Assembly (NCBI RefSeq): GCF_000003855.2
Contig: NW_003101676.1
Span: 1,486,720 to 1,550,719, forward strand
Direction of reading: 5' to 3'
Source of the DNA: Blastomyces gilchristii SLH14081
Taxonomy: Eukaryota; Ascomycota; Eurotiomycetes; Onygenales; Ajellomycetaceae
Length of the DNA: 64,000 bases
Position numbers and translations under genes: made by a program. Numbering within the stretch: position 1 is the stretch's first letter; each line of letters starts with the position of its first letter. Below are positions 47,401 to 57,633 of this stretch, one piece after another. The notes under the pieces were generated by a model. The model worked only from the letters and a program-made list of their open reading frames with translations, was not told the DNA's origin and searched no databases.

Positions 47401-47608
47401 CCCTTCGGGGTCTTTTTCATTTGTCCACAGACTGAGAAGGGGTGTGAATCGAGAGTCTCATGCTCTAAAGGTCGCACGGCTAGCGGGTCTCCCAGAGAGT
47501 GCCATTGCCGTTGCAAAGGATGTGTTGTGCAAGCTATCACATGGCAGAAGTTTTGAACCTAATGAGGCGGTCTCTTCTCCTGACAGAGCTACTCGGGGCG
47601 GCTCCTGA
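44480..47608 (+). CDS. MSH1: Mitochondrial DNA mismatch-repair protein Msh1 (MutS family)
   Basis: Three exons (44480-44791, 44857-45769, 45855-47608) give 992 aa. The first ATG in frame starts a basic, hydroxylated N-terminus (MSIYLSRGRQLKRPLLSISL) typical of a mitochondrial presequence. MutS domain I has the mismatch-wedge region (LLTRVGNFYELYFEQAEEYA) and NAGAVPMAGFPFFQLDRFLK. The connector, lever and clamp domains follow, including the charged 46280-46390 insert. The ATPase has Walker A TGPNMGGKST (about residue 784), DQSTFMVEMLE, Walker B FVIMDEVGRGT and the LFATHFH switch. Msh1 guards mitochondrial DNA against mismatches and rearrangement. The 85-nt second intron lacks stops for part of its length, but splicing restores LTSPSASLHVINERLDLV, the family sequence. 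Confidence 0.94.
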
Positions 47609-47756
47609 TGTTTTATTATACCATTTTTTTTTATCTCAGATCATAATATGCCTTTTAATCATCTGATTCCCCCTCGTGAAAATACTCAATCATATTAGCA
47701 ATTTGATTCCCCACGAGCCGAAAATTAACGAAGTGTACATATACTGAAATTTCCGC

Positions 47757-48659
47757 TCATAACTTAGCCACCTCATCCTCATACTCCTCCATCTCCCTTA
47801 TATCCACATCCACATCTACATCAACAACAATCCCCTCATCAAACGCAACCTCCTGACAATCATCCTCCGCAACCCCATTCGCAAACTGCACCACTACGAA
47901 GTCCACCCGACGTCTCCCCACCACTACCATTGGCGCATGCCAAGTGGCAGCCCCATACGTCACCGCTTGACCACCATGCGCAATGAACGCTTTCATATTC
48001 CGTAGATCCGGCGGGTCGCGAATGAGAACCTGCTCCTTGCCACCCTGAGCATTGACAACCGTAGCTTGCGCCGTCTGCCCGTGTAGTGACGGTGCGACGA
48101 TGATGAGGTAACTGGGCACGGGATTGTCATTGCCGCCACCGTCGTTCTTATTGCGCGCTCCCGTAGATAAAGCATTGTTCTCATTATCGGGCCGTTTTCT
48201 GTCCACCCCAGATGGTACGCCCAGCGGAATAAACGTCTGCGTAGTAAACGGATGTCGCTCCAGAATCCTTACATCGAAGAGTCCACCGGCAGGCTTTCGT
48301 CCCCGGCCCCCTCCTCTCCTCAATGCCCGCGGGAAACACGAGAACATACTCATGCGCGGCTCCCCGTTGCTCCTCTTCCCCTGGCCCTCAGCGCTTGTAC
48401 ATTGGTCGTAATTATTCTGGAATACGGAGATCGGGCTGTATTTCAATGCGGTAGATTGGTTGGCGAGGATTGGAGTAGGGGTATTGGATGGATTTGGATC
48501 AGCATCGGGGAGAGAGGAGAGAGAAGAAGCAGGGGGTGCGCGGGTGAGGGTTGCTGGTAACGGGCTAGATATGGCAGTGCCAAACGGATGGAAGGAAGGT
48601 AGGGTGAGAGGGGAGGGATGTATGGTCATATTTGATGTAGGGAGAATCGGCGGAGGCAT
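47757..48659 (-). CDS. DAL3: Ureidoglycolate lyase (allantoin degradation)
   Basis: A single exon encodes 300 aa. After a Pro/Ser-rich N-terminal extension (1-75), the ureidoglycolate-lyase fold is read from YSPISVFQNNYDQC through RPSG-less loops to FDVRILERHPFTTQTFIPLG, PSYLIIVAP, MKAFIAHGGQAVTYGAATWH and VDFVVVQFANGVAEDDCQEV. The His-rich GTWH-type motif is present as AATWHAPMVVV. The enzyme splits ureidoglycolate to glyoxylate and urea, the last step of purine/allantoin use as nitrogen source. The protein is longer than yeast Dal3 (195 aa) because of the N-terminal and internal low-complexity insertions. It ends convergently with MSH1, 148 bp away. Confidence 0.85.
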   Translation of the reverse strand: MPPPILPTSNMTIHPSPLTLPSFHPFGTAISSPLPATLTRAPPASSLSSLPDADPNPSNTPTPILANQSTALKYSPISVFQNNYDQCTSAEGQGKRSNGEPRMSMFSCFPRALRRGGGRGRKPAGGLFDVRILERHPFTTQTFIPLGVPSGVDRKRPDNENNALSTGARNKNDGGGNDNPVPSYLIIVAPSLHGQTAQATVVNAQGGKEQVLIRDPPDLRNMKAFIAHGGQAVTYGAATWHAPMVVVGRRRVDFVVVQFANGVAEDDCQEVAFDEGIVVDVDVDVDIREMEEYEDEVAKL

Positions 48660-49212
48660 TGTCGATGGTATAGGTATATGAGTTAAGTGTATGATATGTG
48701 CAAATTGTCGTTTATTGTTGGGAGTAGGAGCTTTTCATGTCCCTACAGCAGACAAAAGGCGGAGGTTGCCGCCGAGTTGCAAGGGCTCAGGCTGTGGCTG
48801 GCGGTGACGTAGTTATTTTTCACTTCGTTAACTAACTACTCCGTACGGAGTAGTTATAAGCTTGTTTGGCTGGTTTGCCTGGAGAGAAGCTCCCCATGGT
48901 TTGCCGAGGCATAAAACAACAGGTAAACAACAACTTACGGAGTACAAGATCCATACCATAGTTAACATCTCCAATGTTCTTTCAACTGAATCAAATACAA
49001 AGCGTTGCTGGACATGGCATATAATGTTCAAATTACAAGCCAATTGATTTTCGGAAGTGAGATAGCTATCCTATTCATACTTGGGTACCATCCATGCGAT
49101 CTTGTCTCGTCTCAAGCAATGTGGGCGCATTTGTAGACACCGAGTACTATCCATTTATGTATATGTATATTCCCCAATCCCACTACTATAAGTAGTAGTA
49201 TTTATCCTCTCG
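48660..49212. other. Short interval carrying a perfect palindrome
   Basis: Between the ureidoglycolate lyase promoter and the 3' end of the reductase gene. No ORF of interest; see the palindrome entry. Confidence 0.6.
48833..48856. repeat. 24-bp perfect palindrome centred on CCGTACGG
   Basis: All 12 base pairs either side of the centre (48844/48845) are complementary; the core reads ACTCCGTACGGAGT. A half-copy (TACGGAGTA) lies at 48936-48944, about 90 bp away. Similar half-sites occur at 37240-37248 and 51354-51361. Confidence 0.95.
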
Positions 49213-51091
49213 CTATTCATCCTGAATCTTTGCTACCACCTTATTCGCTTTTCCGGCACCCTTTTGCTGATACTGATGCGCCTCAAGTGCATCTTCAAAA
49301 CCGCCCTTACCCACCAAATCATATGGGGGAGGGAATAATTGACCCCCTTGTTCAAATAATGCCACAAATACTGGAATATACTCAGCAATCCTCTCATTGA
49401 TATGTTCTGCAGATGGCCGTCCAATCTGCCCTAGCTCAACAAGTTTTGTTTTGCCCCCTTCGAAGTCGGCGATCCCACTCCTAGAAATGCGGTCAGTTCG
49501 GAGCTTTAAAGAAACTAAAAAAAAAAAAAAAGAAAATTCAAGAAGTTTGCATGAAACAGTTCTCTACAGCGGTACAAACTCACCATGTGTTTGTCGAGCA
49601 GAACAACTTTGGACCCTCTTTGGGAAGCCTTTTAAACAGCTCTTTCGCGAACGCATCGCCCGATGCCGCAGCGTCAAAGACTCGATGTACCTTGCCTTTG
49701 GTAATATTAAGGACATCTTTGACCTGCTCCTCTATTGGCTTCTTATAGTCAAACACGGCTGTAGCGCCTTGTCTTTTAACGAGCTACGATGTGGAGTTAA
49801 CATCATTGTACGATGCCGTGAATATATTTGGGCGGAATATATACGAACTGGAACAGAGCTTGCAGAACACGACGCCATCACCTTATATCCACAAATATTA
49901 AAGAGCTACTGTCACCGTCAGCATAGCAATCGAGTGATCTTGAAGGGCGGTCTGGGAAGGATAATATGTACCTGAACCGCGAATTTTCCAACAGAGCTGG
50001 CGCCACCTTGAACAATAGCCCATCCGTCCTTTTTTTCAGGTGCGTATTTAGCTTCAAGAACTTCCTGCAAATTTGGCAGTTCCACGTCAAGGCAGTCGAA
50101 TACTGATAAACCCGCAGTCTACTCTTAAAGTGAGCTTTCATTCGCACATCACGGTACCTGCATTTCATGATGTCTGAGGAAGGAATAGACTAAACACACA
50201 TACCTCCAGACCAGCACCTATCGTGGCAGCTTCCACAAGAGAAATGTTCTTCGGCTTCGGAATCGTGACTTTGGCATCCATCAATAGCTATATTGCACAG
50301 CGCAAGAAGACTACATATTAGTTAGGTGATCGGAAATGGCAATCACCATTCCAAAAACGAAGCCCCGCCAGTTCCGAGCCATGGGTTGAATACGGTAGTG
50401 CTCAGTTGGGATACGGTGCGGAGATACTGACATATTCCTGCCCACTATTATATCCCGGATTGCCCAGGCGTGTGCTTCCACAAACATAATCGCCAACTTT
50501 AAACATTGAGGCAGCGTTTTCGCCTACTTTTACCACGACGCCTCCAACATCGACTCCAAGACCGAGTGGCCATTCCTGAACGAGCACGCCTAATGATCGC
50601 ATCAATCCGTCTCTAAATGTAGTAGTTCTGCGTCAGGCCCCGGCTGAGAGGGAGAGAATCATTCTGCCTCAGGAATACCATGCGAAAAAGAAAAAGAAGG
50701 CAAACAAAACACAGGGTCGAGAGATAGGGAGTACAGTAATAAGAACCCGATAGATTCTAATGAGATAATAATTAAAGAACAATGAAGACACGCTAGCGCT
50801 CGCTATTACACGAACAAAGGCGCTTGTCCGTCCTCCCCCACTCAAGAGGTGAGCAACCTCTGCGCAGGGCGATAAATAAACAAATGAAGAAATAACAAAG
50901 GAAAGCCGCCGTGGATAATTTCAATATCTCTAATGAAAGTTCAAGCTTCTAAGGAAAAGTACTACAAACACTGGATTCAAGGCCATATAGATTGATTTGA
51001 CCAGTATTTGGTCAGCCGATGGCTCAGGAACATCAAGATTGTCCACGATTTTGAAAGGCTCGCCGGCCTTCTCACAAATGATGCCTTTCAT
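49213..51091 (-). CDS. Medium-chain dehydrogenase/reductase, enoyl-reductase/toxD-like
   Basis: Seven exons (51091-50970, 50612-50432, 50287-50204, 50118-49972, 49905-49849, 49783-49584, 49480-49213) join to an intact 352-aa protein. The GroES-like N-terminal half contains MKGIICEKAGEPFKIVDN, ALNPVDGLM, GVDVGGVVVKVGENA and VCGSTRLGNPGYNSGQEY. The cofactor half has IPKPKNISLVEAATIGAGLE, the dinucleotide-binding loop VQGGASSVGKFAVQL, CGYKVMASCS and GATAVFDYKKP. There are no structural zinc cysteines, which fits the NADPH-dependent trans-enoyl reductase/quinone oxidoreductase branch to which fungal toxD-like proteins belong. The toxD name reflects family naming, and no toxin pathway is seen nearby. 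Substrate unknown. Confidence 0.85.
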
Positions 51092-52241
51092 GGTTTTCCT
51101 TCGATATGAGTTTGGCGAGCTGTTGGTGGAGGTATTGAAAGACGTGGGGGGTCTGATGAGATGATGGGGAGGGGTAACGTAGATATAGATAGATGCCAAG
51201 AGCAAATGAAGCGGGGTGGGAGTATACAACAATAAGTTCTGGTAAACGCAAGAGGTATTTATGGACAGTGCAAGTTAGGTTTATTTTGAAAAAACCTTTT
51301 GAGACTTTTCCGATTTGTCAGGAGGGGGCATAAATGCCATCAATCATACTGTATACTCCGTCTTTCGGATGATTGCCTGGTCTCGGCTTTTATTTAGGCA
51401 ACGCCGGTCTCGTATCGCCGATAGAGCAACCGCCAGGGAGCGGAAGAAGCTCGAAACTTGGAAGCTGGTATAAAAATCCTCTGTCCGTGAGTTGCGCTCT
51501 TTGGATTTTGACTTCAGGCTAGAGGTGAATCAAGCTGCCTAGAATCCCTCGGAGGCATCCGGCATTCGTTCTTGTTTTGCCAGCATCCCCTCCCCTAGGA
51601 TAAACTCAGGAGCGGGAAGAAACACAGGCTAAATTTGGTTGGCTGCTTTGTTCTCTTTTTCTTTTTCTTTTTTTCCCGCGTATTAAGATTTAAATGGCTC
51701 GTCTTTCTCGAAACATCTGTAAAGAAATGTGGATTCTCAATGCTGGAACCTCGAAGTGATCATGAGTACCAAGAGGTACACTACGACATTCTTAAATACG
51801 CATGTCTCGTTAAATTGACATGATTGAAAGCAACTTATGCTTGAACTTGGCTCTAATCCATGATGTAGTATATGTTACATTAACCAGGAATTAACAAAGA
51901 AAAGAGGGAATCAATGAAATAAAGATGAAGAAGGGTACGAAAATGGATAAAGATACAAGGAAACGTTTCCGTGAAAATGGCCTGCCCTGAATTCTAGGAA
52001 TTTCATGAGCGCCGATAGAGTGATCGCTCCAGCAGCCAATGTATGCTAGATTGCTCATCAACTGATAGCGGCGGGAGGTTTAGGGAGAAGGAGTGCCGAA
52101 TGATGCTGAAAAGGTCAATTGCCCGCCGTAGTCATAGGTTGTCAATAGATTCTCTAGGATTATAAAACCATGTTCGATCCAAAATGGAAATCCCTCTATA
52201 TACGCCGGTTGATGATTACCCCGAACGCATTCTATAATGCC
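51092..52241. other. Gene-free interval
   Basis: Reductase promoter and PXMP4 3' end. Only short ORFs. A T-rich tract lies at about 51650-51675, and a TACTCCGT half-site at 51354-51361. Confidence 0.55.
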
Positions 52242-53304
52242 TCATTTGTTGTGCAATAACAGCGTTCTTAGCGAATCCCAATGGTCCGAGTCCGCGTATC
52301 TGGTTCATGGTTAGCCATTTTGTTCATATACTTTAGAATTTAGAATAAAGTATGCGCTTCAGAGTGACGCTAGGTTTTGCTTGACATACATGTACGTCAT
52401 GCTACTTCGTAGGCTTGATTGAATAGCTGCTGGGTACCAACGGAATAGGTACATGACGAAAGCCCAGCTTAGACTGGCAAAGGCCGGCCACGCGTTGGCA
52501 TATATTTTATTCCTGGCTTCAGGTGTTATCAGGTGCGACAACCCGTGTGTTCCGGGCTCAACGGCTATTTTTGCCATTGCGAGCACTACACGCGCAAAAA
52601 CGTATATAACAATCTAAATTGACGTATGTTAGGTTTACTCCGGAGTTTCTTTAGGTTAGATATGTTAATAGATTGGGTAAAATGCTGACCTGTTTGCTGA
52701 CGCTCCCCGGGGACTTGCCAAAAACGAGATACCCTCCCAGCAGTCCAGCCACGAAAGTATCATATGGGCCCTCCTTACCCCATCCACTTGGCCCTAAATA
52801 TCTAAGGGCGAGCATGGTAGATTTGTAGATGACTGCGAATAATGAAAGGTTCCGTGCATGTTGCCTCGTAGCTTTGAAAACAAGCCATGTTTTCTCTCGT
52901 ATACTGGAAAGGGTAATACGATCTGAGTAAACAAGATGATGACATGAAAGAGTAAAGTTGGAGGTTAGGATGGGTGTTAGGCGGTTTATAAATACCTTCC
53001 CGAACGGAAAAGAAATATCATCCTACGGGTGTAAAGCAAGAGTTAGCATTCTGAGCTAAGTTAAGAACCATCATATGAAGTATATAAACAATAACTGTGC
53101 CGGTCATTGACTTACACCAAGGCATGGGGAAATCGAATCTTGGCACCGTAGACGGCTCCATTGCGAGCGCCTTTGAGGACTGCGAGGAATGGCGCGAGGT
53201 CAGGGTCTAAGGCAACTTTATTCAGTTTTTCCTGTAGCTGTCTGTTAATGTAATTGGTTTAGGCGGTCGGTGGAAATCGAAGCGCGTACAATGAGGGAAT
53301 CCAT
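52242..53304 (-). CDS. Peroxisomal membrane protein 4-like (PXMP4/PMP24, Tim17 superfamily)
   Basis: Six exons (53304-53290, 53237-53116, 53022-52996, 52903-52690, 52613-52390, 52299-52242) sum to 219 aa with every phase matching. The protein starts MDSLILQEKLNKVALDPDLA and carries the conserved VLKGARNGAVYGAKIRFPHA, LVMIFLFRSG, KATRQHARNLSLFAVIYKS, GPYDTFVAGLLGGYLVFGK and WPAFASLSWAFVMYLFRWYP, ending YADSDHWDSLRTLLLHNK. Three to four membrane segments are visible. PXMP4 is an integral peroxisomal membrane protein of uncertain function, sharing the Tim17/22/23 fold. Tiny exons of 15 and 27 nt make this gene easy to mis-annotate. Confidence 0.88.
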
Positions 53305-53749
53305 GGTTTCTCCCTGATCCTCTCAAGCTCCTAAGGCGGGCGAGTAGGTATAATTCGACTCTCAGCCTCTCTCATGTGCTGGCTGTGCAAATGAATAGTA
53401 TGTCTCCAATCACGAATGTGTACATGTGGTAGTATGATAGTAAGTAAGTTGACGTTTTCCGGAGAGCGGTTTTAAAAGAAAATCGCGGAAAAGGGTTTGG
53501 ATGAGGGAAAGGGTTAAAAATCGCGGGTTCACCACATGCCTTTTTGTCCCGCAGCCCTCGGCATGTGATGGCCTTAGCCGACAAGCGCGCACCGACGTCA
53601 CTGCACACACGTGACCTCCGCGCTTATTCGGGCCGAAAATCAGAACCAGCGACCCGTAGCCTCCTTTTAAGGTTATTCCATCTGCCGCGTTGAGAGACTC
53701 TGCCAGCGGATCGATACGATTCCGGCCCTATCAGCAAATAACGGTAGAT
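53305..53749. promoter_or_regulatory. Divergent promoter between PXMP4-like gene and HTH gene
   Basis: 445 bp between two divergent start codons. No specific element identified. Confidence 0.5.
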
Positions 53750-54487
53750 ATGCGGAAACGGCTTACCCAGGAGCAAAAGCACGCCGTGACCGCTGCATTG
53801 TTCCGCCAGGAGCCCTATCCCGATATTGCTGCCGCCCACGGCATATCAGAACGACGGCTGCGGGGAATTGCCAGCTGCCTGCGAACATGGGGAACCACAC
53901 ATCCACCAAGGACTAAGCCAATGGGGAGACCAAAAACAATCACGGATGAGATTCAAAAGGTAGGCTATACTACGAACGCTCGCCCTGCTTCTCCGAACAT
54001 ACTATCACTCATTGCTAAATACTAATGACGTCCATGAACCTAGGGTCTAGGTGATTTTGTCAATGCACGGCCCCTTGCTAGCATTGAGGATATGCAATCT
54101 TATATACAAAACACCTTCAGTATAAAGTGCAGTTATCGGTCAGTTTCACGTCGTTTGAAGGATATAGGATATACCCGCACCATCATCCAGCGGGGCAATC
54201 GTTCCTTGGAAAAGAACAACATACCACTGCTATCTGACACGAATAAATTGCGAATTCAGAATGATCCAGCTGCTCCAGAACTTTTAAATAAGCCCAAGGT
54301 TCTATACGCGTGGATACTGAAGCCTTCGAAGCCGAGCCAAAAGCGCTTGAAGGCCGCTGCGCAGGGGAATAATGGACAGCCTTCTGGCGAGGTTTCGGAT
54401 TACGCGGGAAATGAAGAAAGCCTTGACAGCTTGTTTGATGGGGAGGATTCCGTTACTGATCCGATGCCAATAACAACGCTTCCTTAA
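53750..54487 (+). CDS. Tc1/mariner-like helix-turn-helix protein lacking a DDE domain
   Basis: Two exons (53750-53959, 54044-54487) give 217 aa. Residues 1-50 (MRKRLTQEQKHAVTAALFRQ ... IAAAHGISERRLRGIASCLR) form a homeodomain-like helix-turn-helix. A GRP-type linker (PMGRPKTITDEIQKG, about 57-71) follows, then a second winged helix (about 75-110, SYIQNTFSIKCSYRSVSRRL, then KDIGYTRTIIQRGN). This is the bipartite DNA-binding layout of Tc1/mariner/pogo transposases. The frame ends about 105 residues later in a Lys/Gln-rich then acidic tail, with no D..D..D/E catalytic core and no terminal inverted repeats seen. The intron has clean ends (GTAGGC/CCTAG). A domesticated DNA-binding protein or a truncated transposase are both possible; the intact spliced frame favours domestication. 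Confidence 0.65.
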
Positions 54488-54868
54488 CAAGCTATCCCAC
54501 CAACTTCCTCCTGGTAGATATTATATTGAACAGGCCTGTTGACGTACCCAGCGTCGCATAGCAATATCCCTTTGGCACACCCATTCGTCCGGCTTACATT
54601 TTGTTTTCGTTTCCACTTTCTCAGCGGGATCTGTAAATATATACACTTTTCTTAATATCATATATTGGAGAATAGAAAAAGGGGTTATGTATTTATATAA
54701 CTGTTCATCCCTTCAATATATAATCGCTGAATAATAAAACTTTTTATAAATAATGTTACTTTCACACCGCACATTTTGCAAAAATGCCGTTTTAAAACCA
54801 GCCAGGCCCAGATATAGAACGCCATGCTAACGCATAATTAAAAAGAATAAGGAAAACCACGGATCCCA
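54488..54868. other. Short convergent interval
   Basis: 3' sides of the HTH gene and RPF2. AT-rich, no ORF of interest and no remnant of a transposase catalytic domain seen. Confidence 0.55.
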
Positions 54869-56018
54869 TTACTTGCCTAAACCCACTTTCGCCTTTTTCC
54901 TATTATCGTCTTCAACTACCTCATCCACATCCATCATATCCACATCCTCATCATCGTCATCAACACCGGCTCTCCGTTTCAACCCTTTCATCTTCCTTGT
55001 TTGCAAACCAGTAAGATCCTGGCGACCAAGATGGACCCGACCAATCTTATCACCAATAGCATCCATACCGATATTCTTTTTCGTCTTGGCCTCCTCATTC
55101 GGTCTCTTCCCTTGTTTCATAGCTTCCTTCATGACATCCTGGTCCGCCTCTCGTACTCTCCCAATTCTGAAATCAAACTTCGGCCCAACTTCATCCAGCT
55201 CCACACGCGGAAGTTTTTGTCCACTTTTCTTCGTCCGAATCTTATACCACCTCAAATGAATAACGGGCCGAGTTCCTTCCACAGGTTCCTCCGCCGTAAC
55301 CGAAAGTAAATACTGCAAACCTTCCACATCGATCTTATCCGTTTCCTCCCCCTTAAACATATCCAAAATCATACTCTTCAGCATCCCATAAACAGGCGAC
55401 GTGGCGTCCTCCCACGCACTGCCCGCAAATAGCATCATCGGCTTCATCCCAACTCCAATATCCAGCTTCATCTTCTTCATCTCCTCCTTCTCCATCTCAT
55501 TTCCCTGGTCCCCATGACTGCTCAGCAACAGCATCTCGCACATATCCAGCACCTTGGAGTTATAGATGCGCACTAGCGTCACGCAATTGGGACGCTTCTT
55601 ATTGCTGCTGCCGAAGACAACGATGCCGCATTCATTTTTCCCAGCGAGGAATTCTATACCCTCTACACTCTCGAATGGGTGAATGTTTTCGTTTTTCTTA
55701 CGGAAAAGGACTGAATGAGGTTTCGTGAGGGCGTGGAAGGTTTTGAGGACGTGGTTCAGAGGTTGGGGACATTTTGGGCCGTGGAGTAGTAGGGTGCGTT
55801 TGACCGGCTCGATGAGTTGCGGTTCCCGCGCCTTGAGGATACGTGCAGTGCGCGGGTTTTTTGGTTTTCTATGAAGGTATCGTGTTAGCTTTGCTGGGTA
55901 AATAAATTGTTTTGGTTGTCGTTGGTCCTTTTTCGGTAGTAATGAAGAACAGATACGTTTCTGTACGCAGGAATAATAACCACAACAATTGGAGGAATAC
56001 GTACACTTCTCTAAGCAT
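54869..56018 (-). CDS. RPF2: Ribosome biogenesis protein Rpf2 (Brix domain)
   Basis: Two exons (56018-56005, 55868-54869) give 337 aa; yeast Rpf2 is 344. The tiny first exon (MLRE plus two bases) joins to VKPKNPRTARILKAREPQLI. The Brix domain is visible from KRTLLLHGPKCPQPLNHVLK through LTKPHSVLFRKKNENIHPFE, ECGIVVFGSSNKKRPNCVTL and VRIYNSKVLDMCEMLLLSSH to PVIHLRWYKI and FDFRIGRVREAD. The C-terminus is basic, then acidic (DDDDEDVDMMDVDEV). Rpf2 with Rrs1 loads the 5S RNP into the pre-60S particle in the nucleolus. Only one intron, near the 5' end, is present. Confidence 0.93.
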
Positions 56019-57633
56019 TTTGAGAATCAAGATACATGTATGTGCCTAAATATCCGTCCCCTGGGTTTTGCAGAAGTTGAGATCTCTCCGAGAGCAGGTC
56101 GGAGAGCTAGCCTAGAGTTCGCAAAATATTAATTATGCTTTTGATGCCAAGAAGTCTTCATATTTAGCTTTTAAAGAGATTTTGGTTAGCGCGGAAAAGA
56201 ACCAGATAACGGCGGCTAGCAAGCAAACAATGCAAACCTCGGTGTACCACATCTCTCAAGTTGCTCGTTCGATATACTGCCTAACATTCGTACGTGCTTA
56301 TGGTTTCGATTCCGAGCCTCCTCTACGAAGGTCTGATAATCTTTGAGCTACAATATCCATGAGAATTAAAATGGGTAATAATACACAAGGAGAATCGGAA
56401 CCAATCAAGATTCCAGAAGGACAGGCTTGTTATTGGGAATGAGATCACACAACTAGATTGGCACGATACGGAAACAAACCGGCCAATTTACGAAAGAAGA
56501 GGAGACACACGGAAATTGTGGCGCCGCACCATGAGTTTCAGCTCTTGGTTGTTGAAACTGCGATCCCTTTCCGAGCTCAGGAATATAGTGGGGGGGTTCC
56601 CAGGCCACCTAACCTATGGCCGCGGTCCAGTTAAAGCATCCCTAAGCTAGCCGCTAAAGTTTGCCCGGCCTTAGCGGCGCTTCACAATGCATAGCCATAC
56701 AGGACAGATAAGGATATGAGACTCACAAAGCATCCATGAACCAATCCATGGAATTGTGTCAACCGGTTTTCGTTGACACCGTTTCCCACCATACATCCCT
56801 TACAAAAGAATTTATTGCATGAATTGCGGGGATTTTAACCGCAAGTCCCAGCCAACAACGTTCGCGTAAAGAACCATCACTCAGCTTGTCCGACGAGAGA
56901 TCACATAATTATCGTGGATGGCAGCTTAATACCTTGAATTCTCTTTCAATGGTTATAGGTATGACCATGCAATAGGGATCTAGCTGGGCCGGTGTTAGGG
57001 AGCATATATCTTCACGGCTGAGGTTTTCGAGCTGAGACAACCCCTGTTTGAGACCTCAAGAGCCTCAATGCGTTATTGCCACATCTCCCAACGATGATAC
57101 AACCGACTGCATGGCAGAGTATCTCTTCCTCAGACAACTCATGATAGTCTAGGCCATCATGATACCGTTGATATATGACCATTGACCGTTTACGAATCTG
57201 AAAGCCAGGTTGAACGGCGAACCACTGCCTTCAAGAAATTGGCTGGCAGTCTGGCTTAATTTCCTCTCCCTCTCTCAGAAGGAAACCCTCTCTATCTCTC
57301 TCTGTAACTACAATTAACCTGGTGTTGGCCGCCAAATGAAGTTTTTCCTCATGTCTATCCTTTTTGTTTGAACTTCGCAAATAGTGCTTCCATTAGTTGT
57401 ATTTCGATTTGTCGTTCGTTGCCGTCGCCATCGGCTGTTATATCTCTTTCCGACCCAGACTGGGATAGCAGTCAATTTTCCGTTCAATATACTCAAGTTC
57501 TCAGACTGCTATGAAAGTTGGCTTGTGGATTACTGCTGTTTAAATTTGTCTACTCACTCCAGCGGTACGGTGGGTTGGAGCCGGAGCTCAACACCTTCAA
57601 GGCCGTGAGGTTCCTAGGACCTGCGAAAAGAAA
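56019..57633. other. Gene-free interval
   Basis: 1.6 kb without a recognisable gene. A short CT-rich microsatellite lies near 57265-57303. It may hold a long promoter for the secreted-protein gene. Confidence 0.5.

Noticed and set aside
49213..51091. Toxin-cluster role implied by the toxD-like name
   Set aside because: The name is only a family label for enoyl-reductase-like proteins; neighbours are housekeeping genes.
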